Shown here: one piece after another, positions 24,643-32,387 of the stretch
Numbering within the stretch: the first letter of the stretch is position 1
How the letters are laid out: each line of letters begins with the position of its first letter
Assembly: GCF_039537405.1 (NCBI RefSeq)
Contig: NZ_BAABAL010000020.1
Span: 40,342-104,341, forward strand
Direction of reading: 5' to 3'
From: Allokutzneria multivorans
Lineage (GTDB): Bacteria; Actinomycetota; Actinomycetes; Mycobacteriales; Pseudonocardiaceae
DNA length: 64,000 nt
Position numbers and translations under genes: made by a program
Notes under the pieces: model-generated
What the model was told of the DNA's origin: nothing
Database searches by the model: none
The model's input: the letters and a program-made list of their open reading frames with translations, nothing else

Positions 24643-25218
24643 GTGAGCGCGGTCTTCGGCGGCGGCCAGGAGCTGCCCGAACTGTCCGAACAGGACGGGA
24701 TCGGGATTCCCGATGCCCTGCAACGGTTGTGGACCCCGCACCGGATGTCCTACATCCGCGGCGAGAACAAGCCGAGCGAGTCCGATCGCGAGGTCTGCCC
24801 GTTCTGCCGGGTGCCCGACCTCGCCGACTCCGACGGGCTGGTCATCGCGCGCGGGGAGCTGGTCTACGCCGTGCTCAACCTCTACCCGTACAACCCGGGG
24901 CACCTGATGGTGCTGCCGTACAGGCACATCCCCGACTACACCGACCTCACCCCCGAGGAGACGGTGGAGCTGGCGGAGTTCACCCAGCGCGCGATGCGGG
25001 TGGTGCGCAGGGCGGCGGCACCGCACGGGTTCAACATCGGGATGAACCAGGGCACCGTCGCGGGCGCCGGCATCGCCGCCCACCTGCACCAGCACGTGGT
25101 GCCCAGGTGGGGCGGCGACGCGAACTTCATGCCCGTGGTGGCGCACACGAAGGTGCTGCCGCAACTGCTCGGCGAGACCAGGGACCTCCTCGCCGGAGCC
25201 TGGGCCGAACAGGACTAG
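24643..25218 (+). CDS. HIT family hydrolase
   Basis: A 191-residue HIT-fold nucleotide hydrolase or phosphorylase of the Rv2613c type (AP4A phosphorylase group in mycobacteria). A CPFCRV zinc pair comes at about residues 46-51, NLYPYNPGHLMVLPYRHI at about 78-95, and the catalytic triad HLHQHVVPRW (His147, His149, His151). GTG 24643 is preceded by GGAGCGAG. It starts 16 bp after thrS, so the two are probably cotranscribed. Known family members cleave or phosphorolyse diadenosine polyphosphates. Confidence 0.92.
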   Translation: MSAVFGGGQELPELSEQDGIGIPDALQRLWTPHRMSYIRGENKPSESDREVCPFCRVPDLADSDGLVIARGELVYAVLNLYPYNPGHLMVLPYRHIPDYTDLTPEETVELAEFTQRAMRVVRRAAAPHGFNIGMNQGTVAGAGIAAHLHQHVVPRWGGDANFMPVVAHTKVLPQLLGETRDLLAGAWAEQD

Positions 25219-25254
25219 GACCTGTCCGGTAAGTGGTTGAGCTGCGTATTCCGG

Positions 25255-25412
25255 TCACGGTGCCGCTGGGGGTCGGGGTGTCTTCAAGACCACCAAACCC
25301 CCCTGTTGATCATCGTTGACCGCCGCAACCCAGCAGCCTCGTGAGGTTTGCCGTCGTTGAAGACCGCTGGGGCGGGGGTTCGTAGGTCTTGAAGACCGGC
25401 GAACCTGATGAC
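25255..25412. repeat. Interspersed element, copy A
   Basis: The fullest copy of a repeat seen four times in the window. The left end carries GTCTTCAAGAC (25280-25290) and the right end GTCTTGAAGAC (25386-25396), the latter within a longer imperfect palindrome flanked by GGTTCG and CGAACC. Shared inner words are TTGATCATCGTTGACC and GGTTTGCCGTCGTTG. It lies between the convergent HIT and epimerase genes. Confidence 0.85.
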
Positions 25413-25426
25413 CTACAGGATCAGGA

Positions 25427-26356
25427 CTAGTTTCGGTGGGCCAGGTCGGCGGCGGCGTCGGGCCAGCGGGGGAAGGCGAAGGAGAAGCCCGCGTCGAGGA
25501 GTCGGCCGGGCACCACTCGGCGGCTCTTCAGCAGGAGTTCGGTGTCCGAGCGCAGGACGAGCGCGCCGACCTCGGCCATCAGCTTGGTCGCGGGAAGGCC
25601 CACCGGAACCCGCAGCGTGGAGCGCAGGGCGCGCATCAGTTCACGTTGCGGCAGCGGGTTGGGCGAGGCGATGTTGACCGCGTCGCTGAGGTCCTCGCGC
25701 TCGATCAGGAAGCTCACCGCGCGCACGAAGTCCTGGTCGTGGATCCACGACACGTATTGCGCGCCGCCTGCGACAGCGCCGCCCAGCCCCATCCGCGTCA
25801 TCGCGCTGAGCACGGAGAACACGCCGCCGCGCGCCGGGCTCATCACCATGGCGGTCCTGAGAGCGACCTTGCGCGTGCTCGGCGTGTTCGCGCGCTCCTG
25901 GGCCCGCTCCCACTCCTTCGCGATGTCCACGCTGAACGCCCAGTAGCCGGGCACATCGGGCTCTGAGCCGCCGATGACGCCGCTCGCCTCGTCGTTGGGG
26001 GCGTCGTAGCGGTGCGCGTAGATCGTGGCGGTGCTCATCTGGAGCCAGACCTTCGGCGGGCGCTCGGCGCGTTCGATCGCCTCGCCGACCACGCGGGCGG
26101 AGTCCACGCGCGAGTCCATCATCTGCCTGAGGTTCTCCCGCGTGTAGCGGCAGCTCACGCTCCGCCCGGCGAGGTTGACCACCGCGTCGCAGCCGTCGAT
26201 CTCCTTCACCCACGGCCCGAGCGCGCGGCCGTCCCACGCGACCTGGCCGGGGCGGGGCCGCCTGCTGAGGACCACGACCTCGTGGCCGAGCGCGGTCAGC
26301 TCGCGGTCGAGGACGGCGCCGATGTGGCCGGTCCCGCCAGGTAGCACGATCTTCAC
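25427..26356 (-). CDS. TIGR01777 family epimerase
   Basis: A 309-residue NAD(P)-binding protein of the atypical SDR type. GGTGHIGAVLDRELTALGHE (about residues 8-27), then the family's ACDAVVNLAGRSV-like stretch (DGCDAVVNLAGRSVSCRY, about 55-72), and the C-terminal domain with LLDAGFSFAFPRW. It belongs to the group called TIGR01777, whose substrate is not known; it is a relative of nucleotide-sugar epimerases and of YfcH. A near-perfect palindrome (26398-26415) lies about 40 bp before ATG 26356. Confidence 0.87.
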   Translation of the reverse strand: MKIVLPGGTGHIGAVLDRELTALGHEVVVLSRRPRPGQVAWDGRALGPWVKEIDGCDAVVNLAGRSVSCRYTRENLRQMMDSRVDSARVVGEAIERAERPPKVWLQMSTATIYAHRYDAPNDEASGVIGGSEPDVPGYWAFSVDIAKEWERAQERANTPSTRKVALRTAMVMSPARGGVFSVLSAMTRMGLGGAVAGGAQYVSWIHDQDFVRAVSFLIEREDLSDAVNIASPNPLPQRELMRALRSTLRVPVGLPATKLMAEVGALVLRSDTELLLKSRRVVPGRLLDAGFSFAFPRWPDAAADLAHRN

Positions 26357-26397
26357 GTTCGCTCCTCCGCCGTCGTCGGACGCGAGCCTACGCCACG

Positions 26398-26415
26398 TTT
26401 GAGCGTTCGCTCAAA
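26398..26415. promoter_or_regulatory. Palindrome upstream of epimerase gene
   Basis: TTTGAGCG and CGCTCAAA flank TT, giving an 18-bp operator-like site. It sits between the divergent epimerase gene and the plus-strand gene at 26491. Sites of this form are typical of TetR repressors, but no such regulator is adjacent. Confidence 0.6.
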
Positions 26416-26490
26416 ACAGGTCACGATCAGCGGATTCAGTGCTGGCCACAGCGGCTTCGGCGACGGTCGGCAGCCTCGTACAGTCCCGCC

Positions 26491-27042
26491 GTGATCAGCT
26501 CGCCGCCCTTGGCCTGCCGGAGGCTGCTGCCCGTGCTGCGCAGCGTGTCCCCGGCCTCTCCGCTCCCGCCGTCACTGCCGTTCCGGCCGGTGATCGACGG
26601 CGTGCTCATGGCGACGCTGGCCGAGGTCGGGAGCCTGTCGCGGGACATCACCCACGAGCTGGTCGGTGCCAGGTCCTTCGACGCGATGATGGCGTCGGCC
26701 TGCGACAACCTGATGGAGACGACGACCTACCAGCGCTCGGAGGAGTGCGGGGGCGCGGTGCTCGTCGTCGAGCGCCCCGACGGCCTCGCGGCCTCGGTGA
26801 TCGCGTCGCGCTACCTCCGCGACCTGCTCGCCCACGCGCTCGGGCCGGGGCCGCACCTGGTCGCGCTGCCGTGCCCGGACACGCTCCTCGCGACCCCCGT
26901 CGGTTCCGGGATGACGTGCAGGCTGGACTGGATCATGAGGAACTCCGCGTGCGAGGGCGCCACCGCGCTGACGCCGAGCCTGATCGCCGTCGAGGCCGCC
27001 GGGATGCGAGTGGTCGCCCAGAGGAGGACCACGACGCGCTGA
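26491..27042 (+). CDS. DUF1444-like protein of unknown function
   Basis: A 183-residue cytosolic protein. Weak family hints are ASACDNLMETTTYQ (about residues 70-83) and DGLAASVIASRYLRDLLAHA followed by LVALPCPDTLLATPVG, which resemble the second half of DUF1444 (YtpQ). The first 35 residues are proline/leucine-rich and lower in conservation signs, so the true start could lie downstream, for instance at the ATG in GVLMATLAE. Function is unknown. It stands alone, divergent from the epimerase. Confidence 0.55.
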   Translation: MISSPPLACRRLLPVLRSVSPASPLPPSLPFRPVIDGVLMATLAEVGSLSRDITHELVGARSFDAMMASACDNLMETTTYQRSEECGGAVLVVERPDGLAASVIASRYLRDLLAHALGPGPHLVALPCPDTLLATPVGSGMTCRLDWIMRNSACEGATALTPSLIAVEAAGMRVVAQRRTTTR

Positions 27043-27126
27043 GGACCACACATCCGCTTTCCCGTGCTGCGGTTACGCTGCTCGGGGCCCTTTCCCGAAC
27101 CCGACCGGCAGGTGCGCAGTCCCGAC

Positions 27127-27726
27127 ATGCTGAACCTCTTCGCCCGCGAGACGGTCTCGCGTGTCACCGATCCGATCGGCGCGTGGCTGGTCCGGCTCGG
27201 GCTCACCCCGAACGCGGTCACGATCTTCGGCACGGTCGGCACCTCCGCCGCCGCGCTGTGGTTCTTCCCCAGGGGTGAGCTGTTCGTCGGGACGGTGGTC
27301 GTCACGCTCTGCACGTTCTTCGACCTCATCGACGGAGCCATGGCGCGCGCGATCGGCGGCGGCACTCCGTTCGGCGCGGTGCTCGACGCCACCTGCGACC
27401 GGATCGCCGACGGCGCGGTGTTCGCGGCGATCGTGTGGTGGGCCTTCGCGGTGGAGAACGACCGCTCTGCGGCTGCTGCCGCCTTGGTGTGCCTGGTGTC
27501 CGCGCAGGTGATCTCGTACGTGAAGGCGCGCGCGGAAGCCACCGGGCTCTCGGCGGACGGCGGTTTGGTGGAGCGCGCGGAGCGGCTGATCGTCGCGCTC
27601 GTCGGCACCGGGCTGCACGGGCTGGGCGTGCCGTTCGCGGCGCCGATCGCGTTGTGGCTGCTCGCAGTACTCGCGGTGATCACCGTGGTGCAGCGGATCG
27701 TCGCGGTGCACAGGTCGGCGCGATGA
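27127..27726 (+). CDS. pgsA: Phosphatidylinositol phosphate synthase (PgsA)
   Basis: A 199-residue CDP-alcohol phosphotransferase that makes phosphatidylinositol phosphate from CDP-diacylglycerol and inositol phosphate, the first step to PI and PIMs. The CDP-AP motif is complete: DLIDGAMARAIGGGTPFGAV (from Asp66) then LDATCDRIADG, supplying the four aspartates. About five membrane helices are visible, and ETVSRVTDPIGAWLVRLGLT at the N-terminus is typical. The ATGA overlap with the next gene shows translational coupling. In related genomes an acyltransferase and pimA follow; here NUDIX follows directly. Confidence 0.9.
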   Translation: MLNLFARETVSRVTDPIGAWLVRLGLTPNAVTIFGTVGTSAAALWFFPRGELFVGTVVVTLCTFFDLIDGAMARAIGGGTPFGAVLDATCDRIADGAVFAAIVWWAFAVENDRSAAAAALVCLVSAQVISYVKARAEATGLSADGGLVERAERLIVALVGTGLHGLGVPFAAPIALWLLAVLAVITVVQRIVAVHRSAR

Positions 27727-28478
27727 TCGAGGCGGCTCTCGCGCACCGCGTCGAGCTGGCGCGCGAGATCGTGGCCACGCCCGGTGCGTTGGAGCCGGAC
27801 TTCGTCCCGACCTTCACCAAGGCGGTCGAGGACGCGGAATCCGGTGGGCCCGCCGAGCAGAACGAGCTGAGCTTCCTGATCTCGTGCGTGGACCGCACGC
27901 GGATCGCGCCCGAGCTGTGGCGGCGGATGGCCGACTCCGAGCGTGAGCTGCGCGCCTTGCTGCCACAGGGTTTCGACCTGCCGGACGTGGTCGACCCGGA
28001 CGTGTTCTTCGAGCCCCGGCACTCCGCGCGCGTGGTGCTGGTCGACGCCGAGGACCGCGTGCTGCTGTTCCGGGGGCACGCGCCCGAGACCCCGGAGAAG
28101 CCGTTCTGGTTCACCATCGGCGGCGGCATCGACCCCGGCGAGGACCCGCGCGCCGCCGCTGCCCGCGAGCTGACCGAGGAGACCGGGCTCGTGGCGCCGG
28201 TCGACGAGCTGGTCGGCCCGGTGTGGGTGCGGCGCGAGCAGTTCACCTTCGGCGGCAAGGACGTGGACAGCGTCGAGCAGTTCTTCCTGCTGCGCTGGGC
28301 GAAGCAGTGGGAGATCGACACCTCCGGCTTCACGCAGCTGGAGCTGGACACCATCGAGCACCACCGTTGGTGGAGCGCGCGCGAGCTGGCCGCGACGCGG
28401 GACCGGGTCTACCCCGTCCAGCTGCGCGAGCTGCTGCCCGAAGTGCTTGGTGGTGCTGAGTTCCGGACCGTCCACTAA
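27723..28478 (+). CDS. NUDIX hydrolase
   Basis: A 251-residue protein with a Nudix box around residues 133-155: GGGIDPGEDPR, then AARELTEETGL, giving the G-x5-E-x7-REL-xEE-xG pattern. It should hydrolyse a nucleoside diphosphate linked to another group; the substrate is unknown. The first 90 residues are an added helical region. It overlaps the pgsA stop by 4 bp. Its TAA stop overlaps the TAG stop of the convergent EF-G2 gene (CTAA). Confidence 0.9.
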   Translation: MIEAALAHRVELAREIVATPGALEPDFVPTFTKAVEDAESGGPAEQNELSFLISCVDRTRIAPELWRRMADSERELRALLPQGFDLPDVVDPDVFFEPRHSARVVLVDAEDRVLLFRGHAPETPEKPFWFTIGGGIDPGEDPRAAAARELTEETGLVAPVDELVGPVWVRREQFTFGGKDVDSVEQFFLLRWAKQWEIDTSGFTQLELDTIEHHRWWSARELAATRDRVYPVQLRELLPEVLGGAEFRTVH

Positions 28479-30610
28479 GGACTGCTGCGCTGCTCCGGCA
28501 TCGGGTCGTAGTGGCTGAAATGGCGGGTGAAGCTGGCCGTTCCCGAGGTCAGCGAACGGAGTTCGATGGCGTAGCGCAGCAGCTCGGTCTCCGGAACTTC
28601 GGCGCGCACGAGCGTGGTCCCGGCCTGGTCCTCGTCGCCCGGCTCGGTGCCCACCACCCGCCCTCGCCGCGCGGAGAGATCGCCGAGCACGGTGCCCAGG
28701 TGCTCGTCGGGCACCCGAACCTCGACCTCGTCCAGCGGTTCGAGCAGCGTGATCCGGCCCTGCGATGCGGCTTCCTTGAGCGCGAGCGCTCCGGCGGTCT
28801 GGAACGCGGCGTCGGAGGAATCGACGCTGTGCGCCTTGCCGTCCACGAGCGTCACCCGCACGTCCACCAGCGGATACCCGTCGCGCAGGCCCTTGCCGAG
28901 CTGAGCGCGCACGCCCTTCTCCACGCTCGGGATGAACTGGTGGGGGATCGCCCCGCCGACGATCCGGTCGACGAACTCGAAGCCCGAGCCCCTGGGCAGC
29001 GGCTCCACCACCAGGTCGCACACCGCGTACTGCCCGTGCCCGCCGGACTGCTTCACGTGCCTGCCGTGACCCTTGGCCTGACTGGCGAAGGTCTCGCGCA
29101 GCGGAACGCGCACGGTCTCGGTGTCGATCTCCGCGCCACCCGCGCGCAGCCGTTGCAGCACAACGTCGGCGTGCGCCTCGCCCATGCACCACAGCACCAG
29201 CTGGTGCGTCTCGGGATTGCGCTCCAGACGGAGGTTCGGATCGCCCGCCGCGAGCTTGGCGAGGTTGCGGGACAACGCGTCCTCGTCGCTGCGGCTGTGC
29301 GCGATGACCGCGATCGGCAGCAGCGGCTCCGGCATCTCCCACGGCGCCATCAGCAACGGGCGGGACGGGTCGGAGACGGTGTCGCCGGTCTCCGCTGAGG
29401 AGAGCTTCGTCAGCGCGCACAGGTCACCGGCGACGCAGAACGGCACCTCGCGCAGGCTCGATCCGAGCGGCGAGTAGATGTGCGCGACCCGCTCGTCGGC
29501 GTCGTGGTCCTCGTGGCCGCGCTCGGCGAGGCCGTGACCGGAGACGTGCACCGGCCGCTCGGGGCGCAGAGTCCCGGAGAACACGCGCACCAGCGAGACC
29601 CGGCCGACGTAGGAGTCCACGGCGGTGCGCACGACCTCGGCGGCGAGCGGGCCGTCCGGATCGACCGCGAGCGCCTGCTCCCCGGTGCCGTCGACGTTGG
29701 TCACGCGCGGCGGCCGGTGTTCGAGCGGAGACGGGAAACCCCTGGTCATCACCTGCATCAGCTCGCTCAGCCCGACCCCGGTCGCCGCGCAGACCGGCAG
29801 CACGGGGTGGAAGGAGCCGCGCGCGACGGCCTTCTCCAGGTCGGTGATCAGCGTGGCCTGGTCGATCTCCTCGCCCGCGAGGTAGCGGTCCATCAGGGAC
29901 TCGTCCTCGCTCTCGGCGATGATCCCCTCGATCAGCTCCGCGCGGGCCGGCTCGATCCGCTCCGCATCGTCCTCGTCGGGCATGTCAGCGACCGGCTCAC
30001 GGCCGCCCGAGTAGTCGTAGAGCTTGCCGGAGATGAGTCCGACCAGTCCGCTCACTCCGCCGTCCGCGCTGGTCACGGGCAGGTAGAGGGGCAGAACCCC
30101 GGAGCCGAACGCGGCCTGGCACGCGGAGATCTCCGCTTCGACGGCAGCGCGCGGATGGTCAAGGCGCGAGACCACGACGGCCCTCGGCATGCCCACCGCC
30201 GCGCACTCCTGCCAGAGCGCGATCGTGCTCGCGTCGACCCCTTCCGCCGCGCACACCACGAACAGCGCGGCGTCGGCGGCCCGCAACCCGGCGCGCAGCT
30301 CACCGACGAAGTCGGCGTAGCCGGGGGTGTCGATCAGGTTGACCTTCACCTCGCCCACGGGGAGCGGGGCGACCGACAGCGCCACCGAGCGCTGCTGGCG
30401 CACGGCCGCCGGATCGTGGTCGCACACAGTGGTGCCCTCGGCGACCGACCCCGTCCGGGTGATCACCCCGGCCGCGGCCAGCAGCGCCTCGCACAGCGTC
30501 GTCTTGCCCGCCCCGGACGGGCCGACGAGGGCCACGTTGCGGACGCGGGCGGGGTCGGTCACAGCGACCGCGGCCCCGGAGGTGCCGTTCTCGGTGTTCT
30601 TCGTACCCAT
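28475..30610 (-). CDS. EF-G-like GTPase (EF-G2)
   Basis: A 711-residue translational GTPase of the actinobacterial EF-G2 group, similar to FusA2 in domain order. G1 is GPSGAGKTT (about residues 31-39), G3 is DTPGYADF (about 88-95), but G4 reads SRLD (VVVSRLDHPRA) where the standard motif is NKxD. Domains II to V follow, with GHGRHVKQSGGHGQYAV and the C-terminal LRSLTSGTASFTRHFSHYD typical of EF-G. The family's role in ribosome function is unclear and it need not replace EF-G. ATG 30610 has GGGAGG; a promoter TTGTCA-N17-TGAGAT lies upstream. Confidence 0.9.
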   Translation of the reverse strand: MGTKNTENGTSGAAVAVTDPARVRNVALVGPSGAGKTTLCEALLAAAGVITRTGSVAEGTTVCDHDPAAVRQQRSVALSVAPLPVGEVKVNLIDTPGYADFVGELRAGLRAADAALFVVCAAEGVDASTIALWQECAAVGMPRAVVVSRLDHPRAAVEAEISACQAAFGSGVLPLYLPVTSADGGVSGLVGLISGKLYDYSGGREPVADMPDEDDAERIEPARAELIEGIIAESEDESLMDRYLAGEEIDQATLITDLEKAVARGSFHPVLPVCAATGVGLSELMQVMTRGFPSPLEHRPPRVTNVDGTGEQALAVDPDGPLAAEVVRTAVDSYVGRVSLVRVFSGTLRPERPVHVSGHGLAERGHEDHDADERVAHIYSPLGSSLREVPFCVAGDLCALTKLSSAETGDTVSDPSRPLLMAPWEMPEPLLPIAVIAHSRSDEDALSRNLAKLAAGDPNLRLERNPETHQLVLWCMGEAHADVVLQRLRAGGAEIDTETVRVPLRETFASQAKGHGRHVKQSGGHGQYAVCDLVVEPLPRGSGFEFVDRIVGGAIPHQFIPSVEKGVRAQLGKGLRDGYPLVDVRVTLVDGKAHSVDSSDAAFQTAGALALKEAASQGRITLLEPLDEVEVRVPDEHLGTVLGDLSARRGRVVGTEPGDEDQAGTTLVRAEVPETELLRYAIELRSLTSGTASFTRHFSHYDPMPEQRSSP

Positions 30611-30644
30611 CGCACTCGGCCTCCCGAAGTTGTCGGTGTGGCCG

Positions 30645-30673
30645 ATCTCACACCCTTGCCGAGATGCTGACAA
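30645..30673 (-). promoter_or_regulatory. Promoter of the EF-G2 gene
   Basis: On the minus strand, TTGTCA (30673-30668) and TGAGAT (30650-30645) are 17 bp apart, 35 bp before ATG 30610. Confidence 0.55.
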
Positions 30674-30840
30674 CCTCCTCCGACGGGGACCGCCCGCCCG
30701 GACGAGCGCGGTGTGTGACGGTCCACGTCCCGGCCACCGAAACGGGGTAAGACCCGGACGTAGGATGCATGGGTCATCCGCCGCGAGCTCAGCCAAGTCC
30801 CGCCTCGCGGGGGCGAGCGAAGTACGTGAAAGGGCCAACC

Positions 30841-31758
30841 GTGACCTCCAGTGAGACCCCCCGCGCTGAGGCGGACCAGGTGACCGGCACCGCCCGGGTC
30901 AAGCGCGGCATGGCCGAGATGCTCAAGGGCGGTGTGATCATGGACGTGGTCACCCCCGAGCAGGCCAAGATCGCCGAGGACGCCGGCGCCGTCGCCGTCA
31001 TGGCGCTGGAGCGCGTGCCCGCCGACATCCGCGTGCAGGGCGGCGTCGCCAGGATGAGCGACCCCGACATGATCGACGGCATCATCGCCGCCGTCTCCAT
31101 CCCGGTGATGGCCAAGGCCAGGATCGGGCACTTCGTCGAAGCTCAGGTGCTCCAGTCGCTCGGCGTGGACTACATCGACGAGTCCGAGGTGCTGACCCCG
31201 GCCGACGAGGACAACCACATCGACAAGTGGCCCTACACCGTGCCCTTCGTCTGCGGCGCCACCAACCTGGGTGAGGCGCTGCGCCGCATCGCCGAGGGCG
31301 CGGCGATGATCCGCTCCAAGGGCGAGGCCGGCACCGGCAACGTGGTCGAGGCGACCAGGCACATGCGTCAGATCCGCGCCGACATCCGCCGCCTCACCGT
31401 GCTCGACGAGGCCGAGCTCTTCGCCGCCGCCAAGGAGCTGCGCGCGCCGTACGAGCTGGTCAAGGAGGTGGCGCAGCTCGGCAAGCTGCCCGTCGTGCTG
31501 TTCACCGCCGGTGGCATCGCCACCCCGGCCGACGCCGCGATGATGATGCAGCTGGGCGCCGAGGGCGTGTTCGTGGGCTCGGGCATCTTCAAGTCCGGTG
31601 AGCCCGCCAAGCGCGCCGAGGCGATCGTGAAGGCCACCACCTTCCACGACGACCCCGACGTGATCGCCAAGGTCTCCCGCAACCTGGGCGAGGCCATCGT
31701 GGGCATCAACCTCTCCGAGCTCCCGGAGTCCCAGCGCCTGGCCACGCGCGGCTGGTAA
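30841..31758 (+). CDS. pdxS: Pyridoxal 5'-phosphate synthase subunit PdxS
   Basis: A 305-residue TIM-barrel subunit that makes PLP from ribose 5-phosphate, glyceraldehyde 3-phosphate and ammonia. Asp35 (GGVIMDVVTPEQ) and Lys92 (VMAKARIGHF) are the catalytic pair; phosphate is held by GSGIFKSGEPAKRAEA. GTG 30841 follows AAAGGG at 5 bp. The promoter probably has TAGGAT at 30761. Normally pdxT follows; here it lies 6.6 kb away. PdxT in this window has all its residues, so the two can still form the complex. Confidence 0.97.
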   Translation: MTSSETPRAEADQVTGTARVKRGMAEMLKGGVIMDVVTPEQAKIAEDAGAVAVMALERVPADIRVQGGVARMSDPDMIDGIIAAVSIPVMAKARIGHFVEAQVLQSLGVDYIDESEVLTPADEDNHIDKWPYTVPFVCGATNLGEALRRIAEGAAMIRSKGEAGTGNVVEATRHMRQIRADIRRLTVLDEAELFAAAKELRAPYELVKEVAQLGKLPVVLFTAGGIATPADAAMMMQLGAEGVFVGSGIFKSGEPAKRAEAIVKATTFHDDPDVIAKVSRNLGEAIVGINLSELPESQRLATRGW

Positions 31759-31766
31759 GCGCTTCT

Positions 31767-31805
31767 CTCCGCCCCTGGTGTCCACAGTGGACTCCAGGGG
31801 CGGAG
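31767..31805. terminator. Bidirectional terminator after pdxS
   Basis: CTCCGCCCCTGG pairs with CCAGGGGCGGAG as a perfect 12-bp stem, with a smaller GTCCACAGTGGAC palindrome within the loop, between pdxS and the convergent gene at 31822. Confidence 0.88.
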
Positions 31806-31821
31806 TGCTGTCAGGGGCACG

Positions 31822-32280
31822 TCACCACATCGACGTGCCGTCCAGCACCCGCGCCACCACGGTCAGGCCTTCGGGAGCCGGGGCTGCCAGCGCTTCCGCG
31901 TAGGTCGGGTAGCTGACGCCGTCGTGGATCCTCAGGTGCTGCTGTGCTTGGGGGTGGACGTAGAAGCGGCCGTTGTGCTGTCCGCAGGTCTTCTCGACCG
32001 GCGGCGTGGCCGAAGCCGTCGGAGTCCACTCCCTGACAACGGAGCCGCCCAAGACGATCGCGGCCTTCTCCAGGACGTAGAGGCATGAGCGCGGGTTGGT
32101 GAAGACGCCGGAGTGGTAGCCGTCGCCGAGCGCGTCCGAGGCGTTCCCGTCTGCGGGCGCGATCCACGCGCGGCTGAGCTTGTCGTCGTTGACGTAGAAC
32201 CACTGGGTGCGCGGCTCGTCCACGTCGAACGGGTCGAGCCAGTCGGCGGCGGGGAACTCGAACCCGATGGCGGTCTGCAT
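31822..32280 (-). CDS. Protein of unknown function
   Basis: A 152-residue acidic protein I do not recognise. It opens MQTAIGFEFPAADWLDPFDV and contains two tryptophan/tyrosine-rich stretches (TQWFYVNDDKLSRAW and YHSGVFTNPRSCLYVLEKAA). It has no signal peptide or membrane segment. ATG 32280 is chosen because GGGGAGG lies 9 bp before it; a second ATG three codons upstream lies on that site. It is divergent from the M48 gene, and lies inside the accessory insert between pdxS and pdxT. Confidence 0.55.
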   Translation of the reverse strand: MQTAIGFEFPAADWLDPFDVDEPRTQWFYVNDDKLSRAWIAPADGNASDALGDGYHSGVFTNPRSCLYVLEKAAIVLGGSVVREWTPTASATPPVEKTCGQHNGRFYVHPQAQQHLRIHDGVSYPTYAEALAAPAPEGLTVVARVLDGTSMW

Positions 32281-32387
32281 GCCCGCCATCCTCCCCGACC
32301 TGCATACACCCTGATCGTGGGGCCGTTCGGCCGAACGACAGCGGGGGAGCGCCCAGTCAGGATTGATCACCCTGACCGGGAGGTGCC

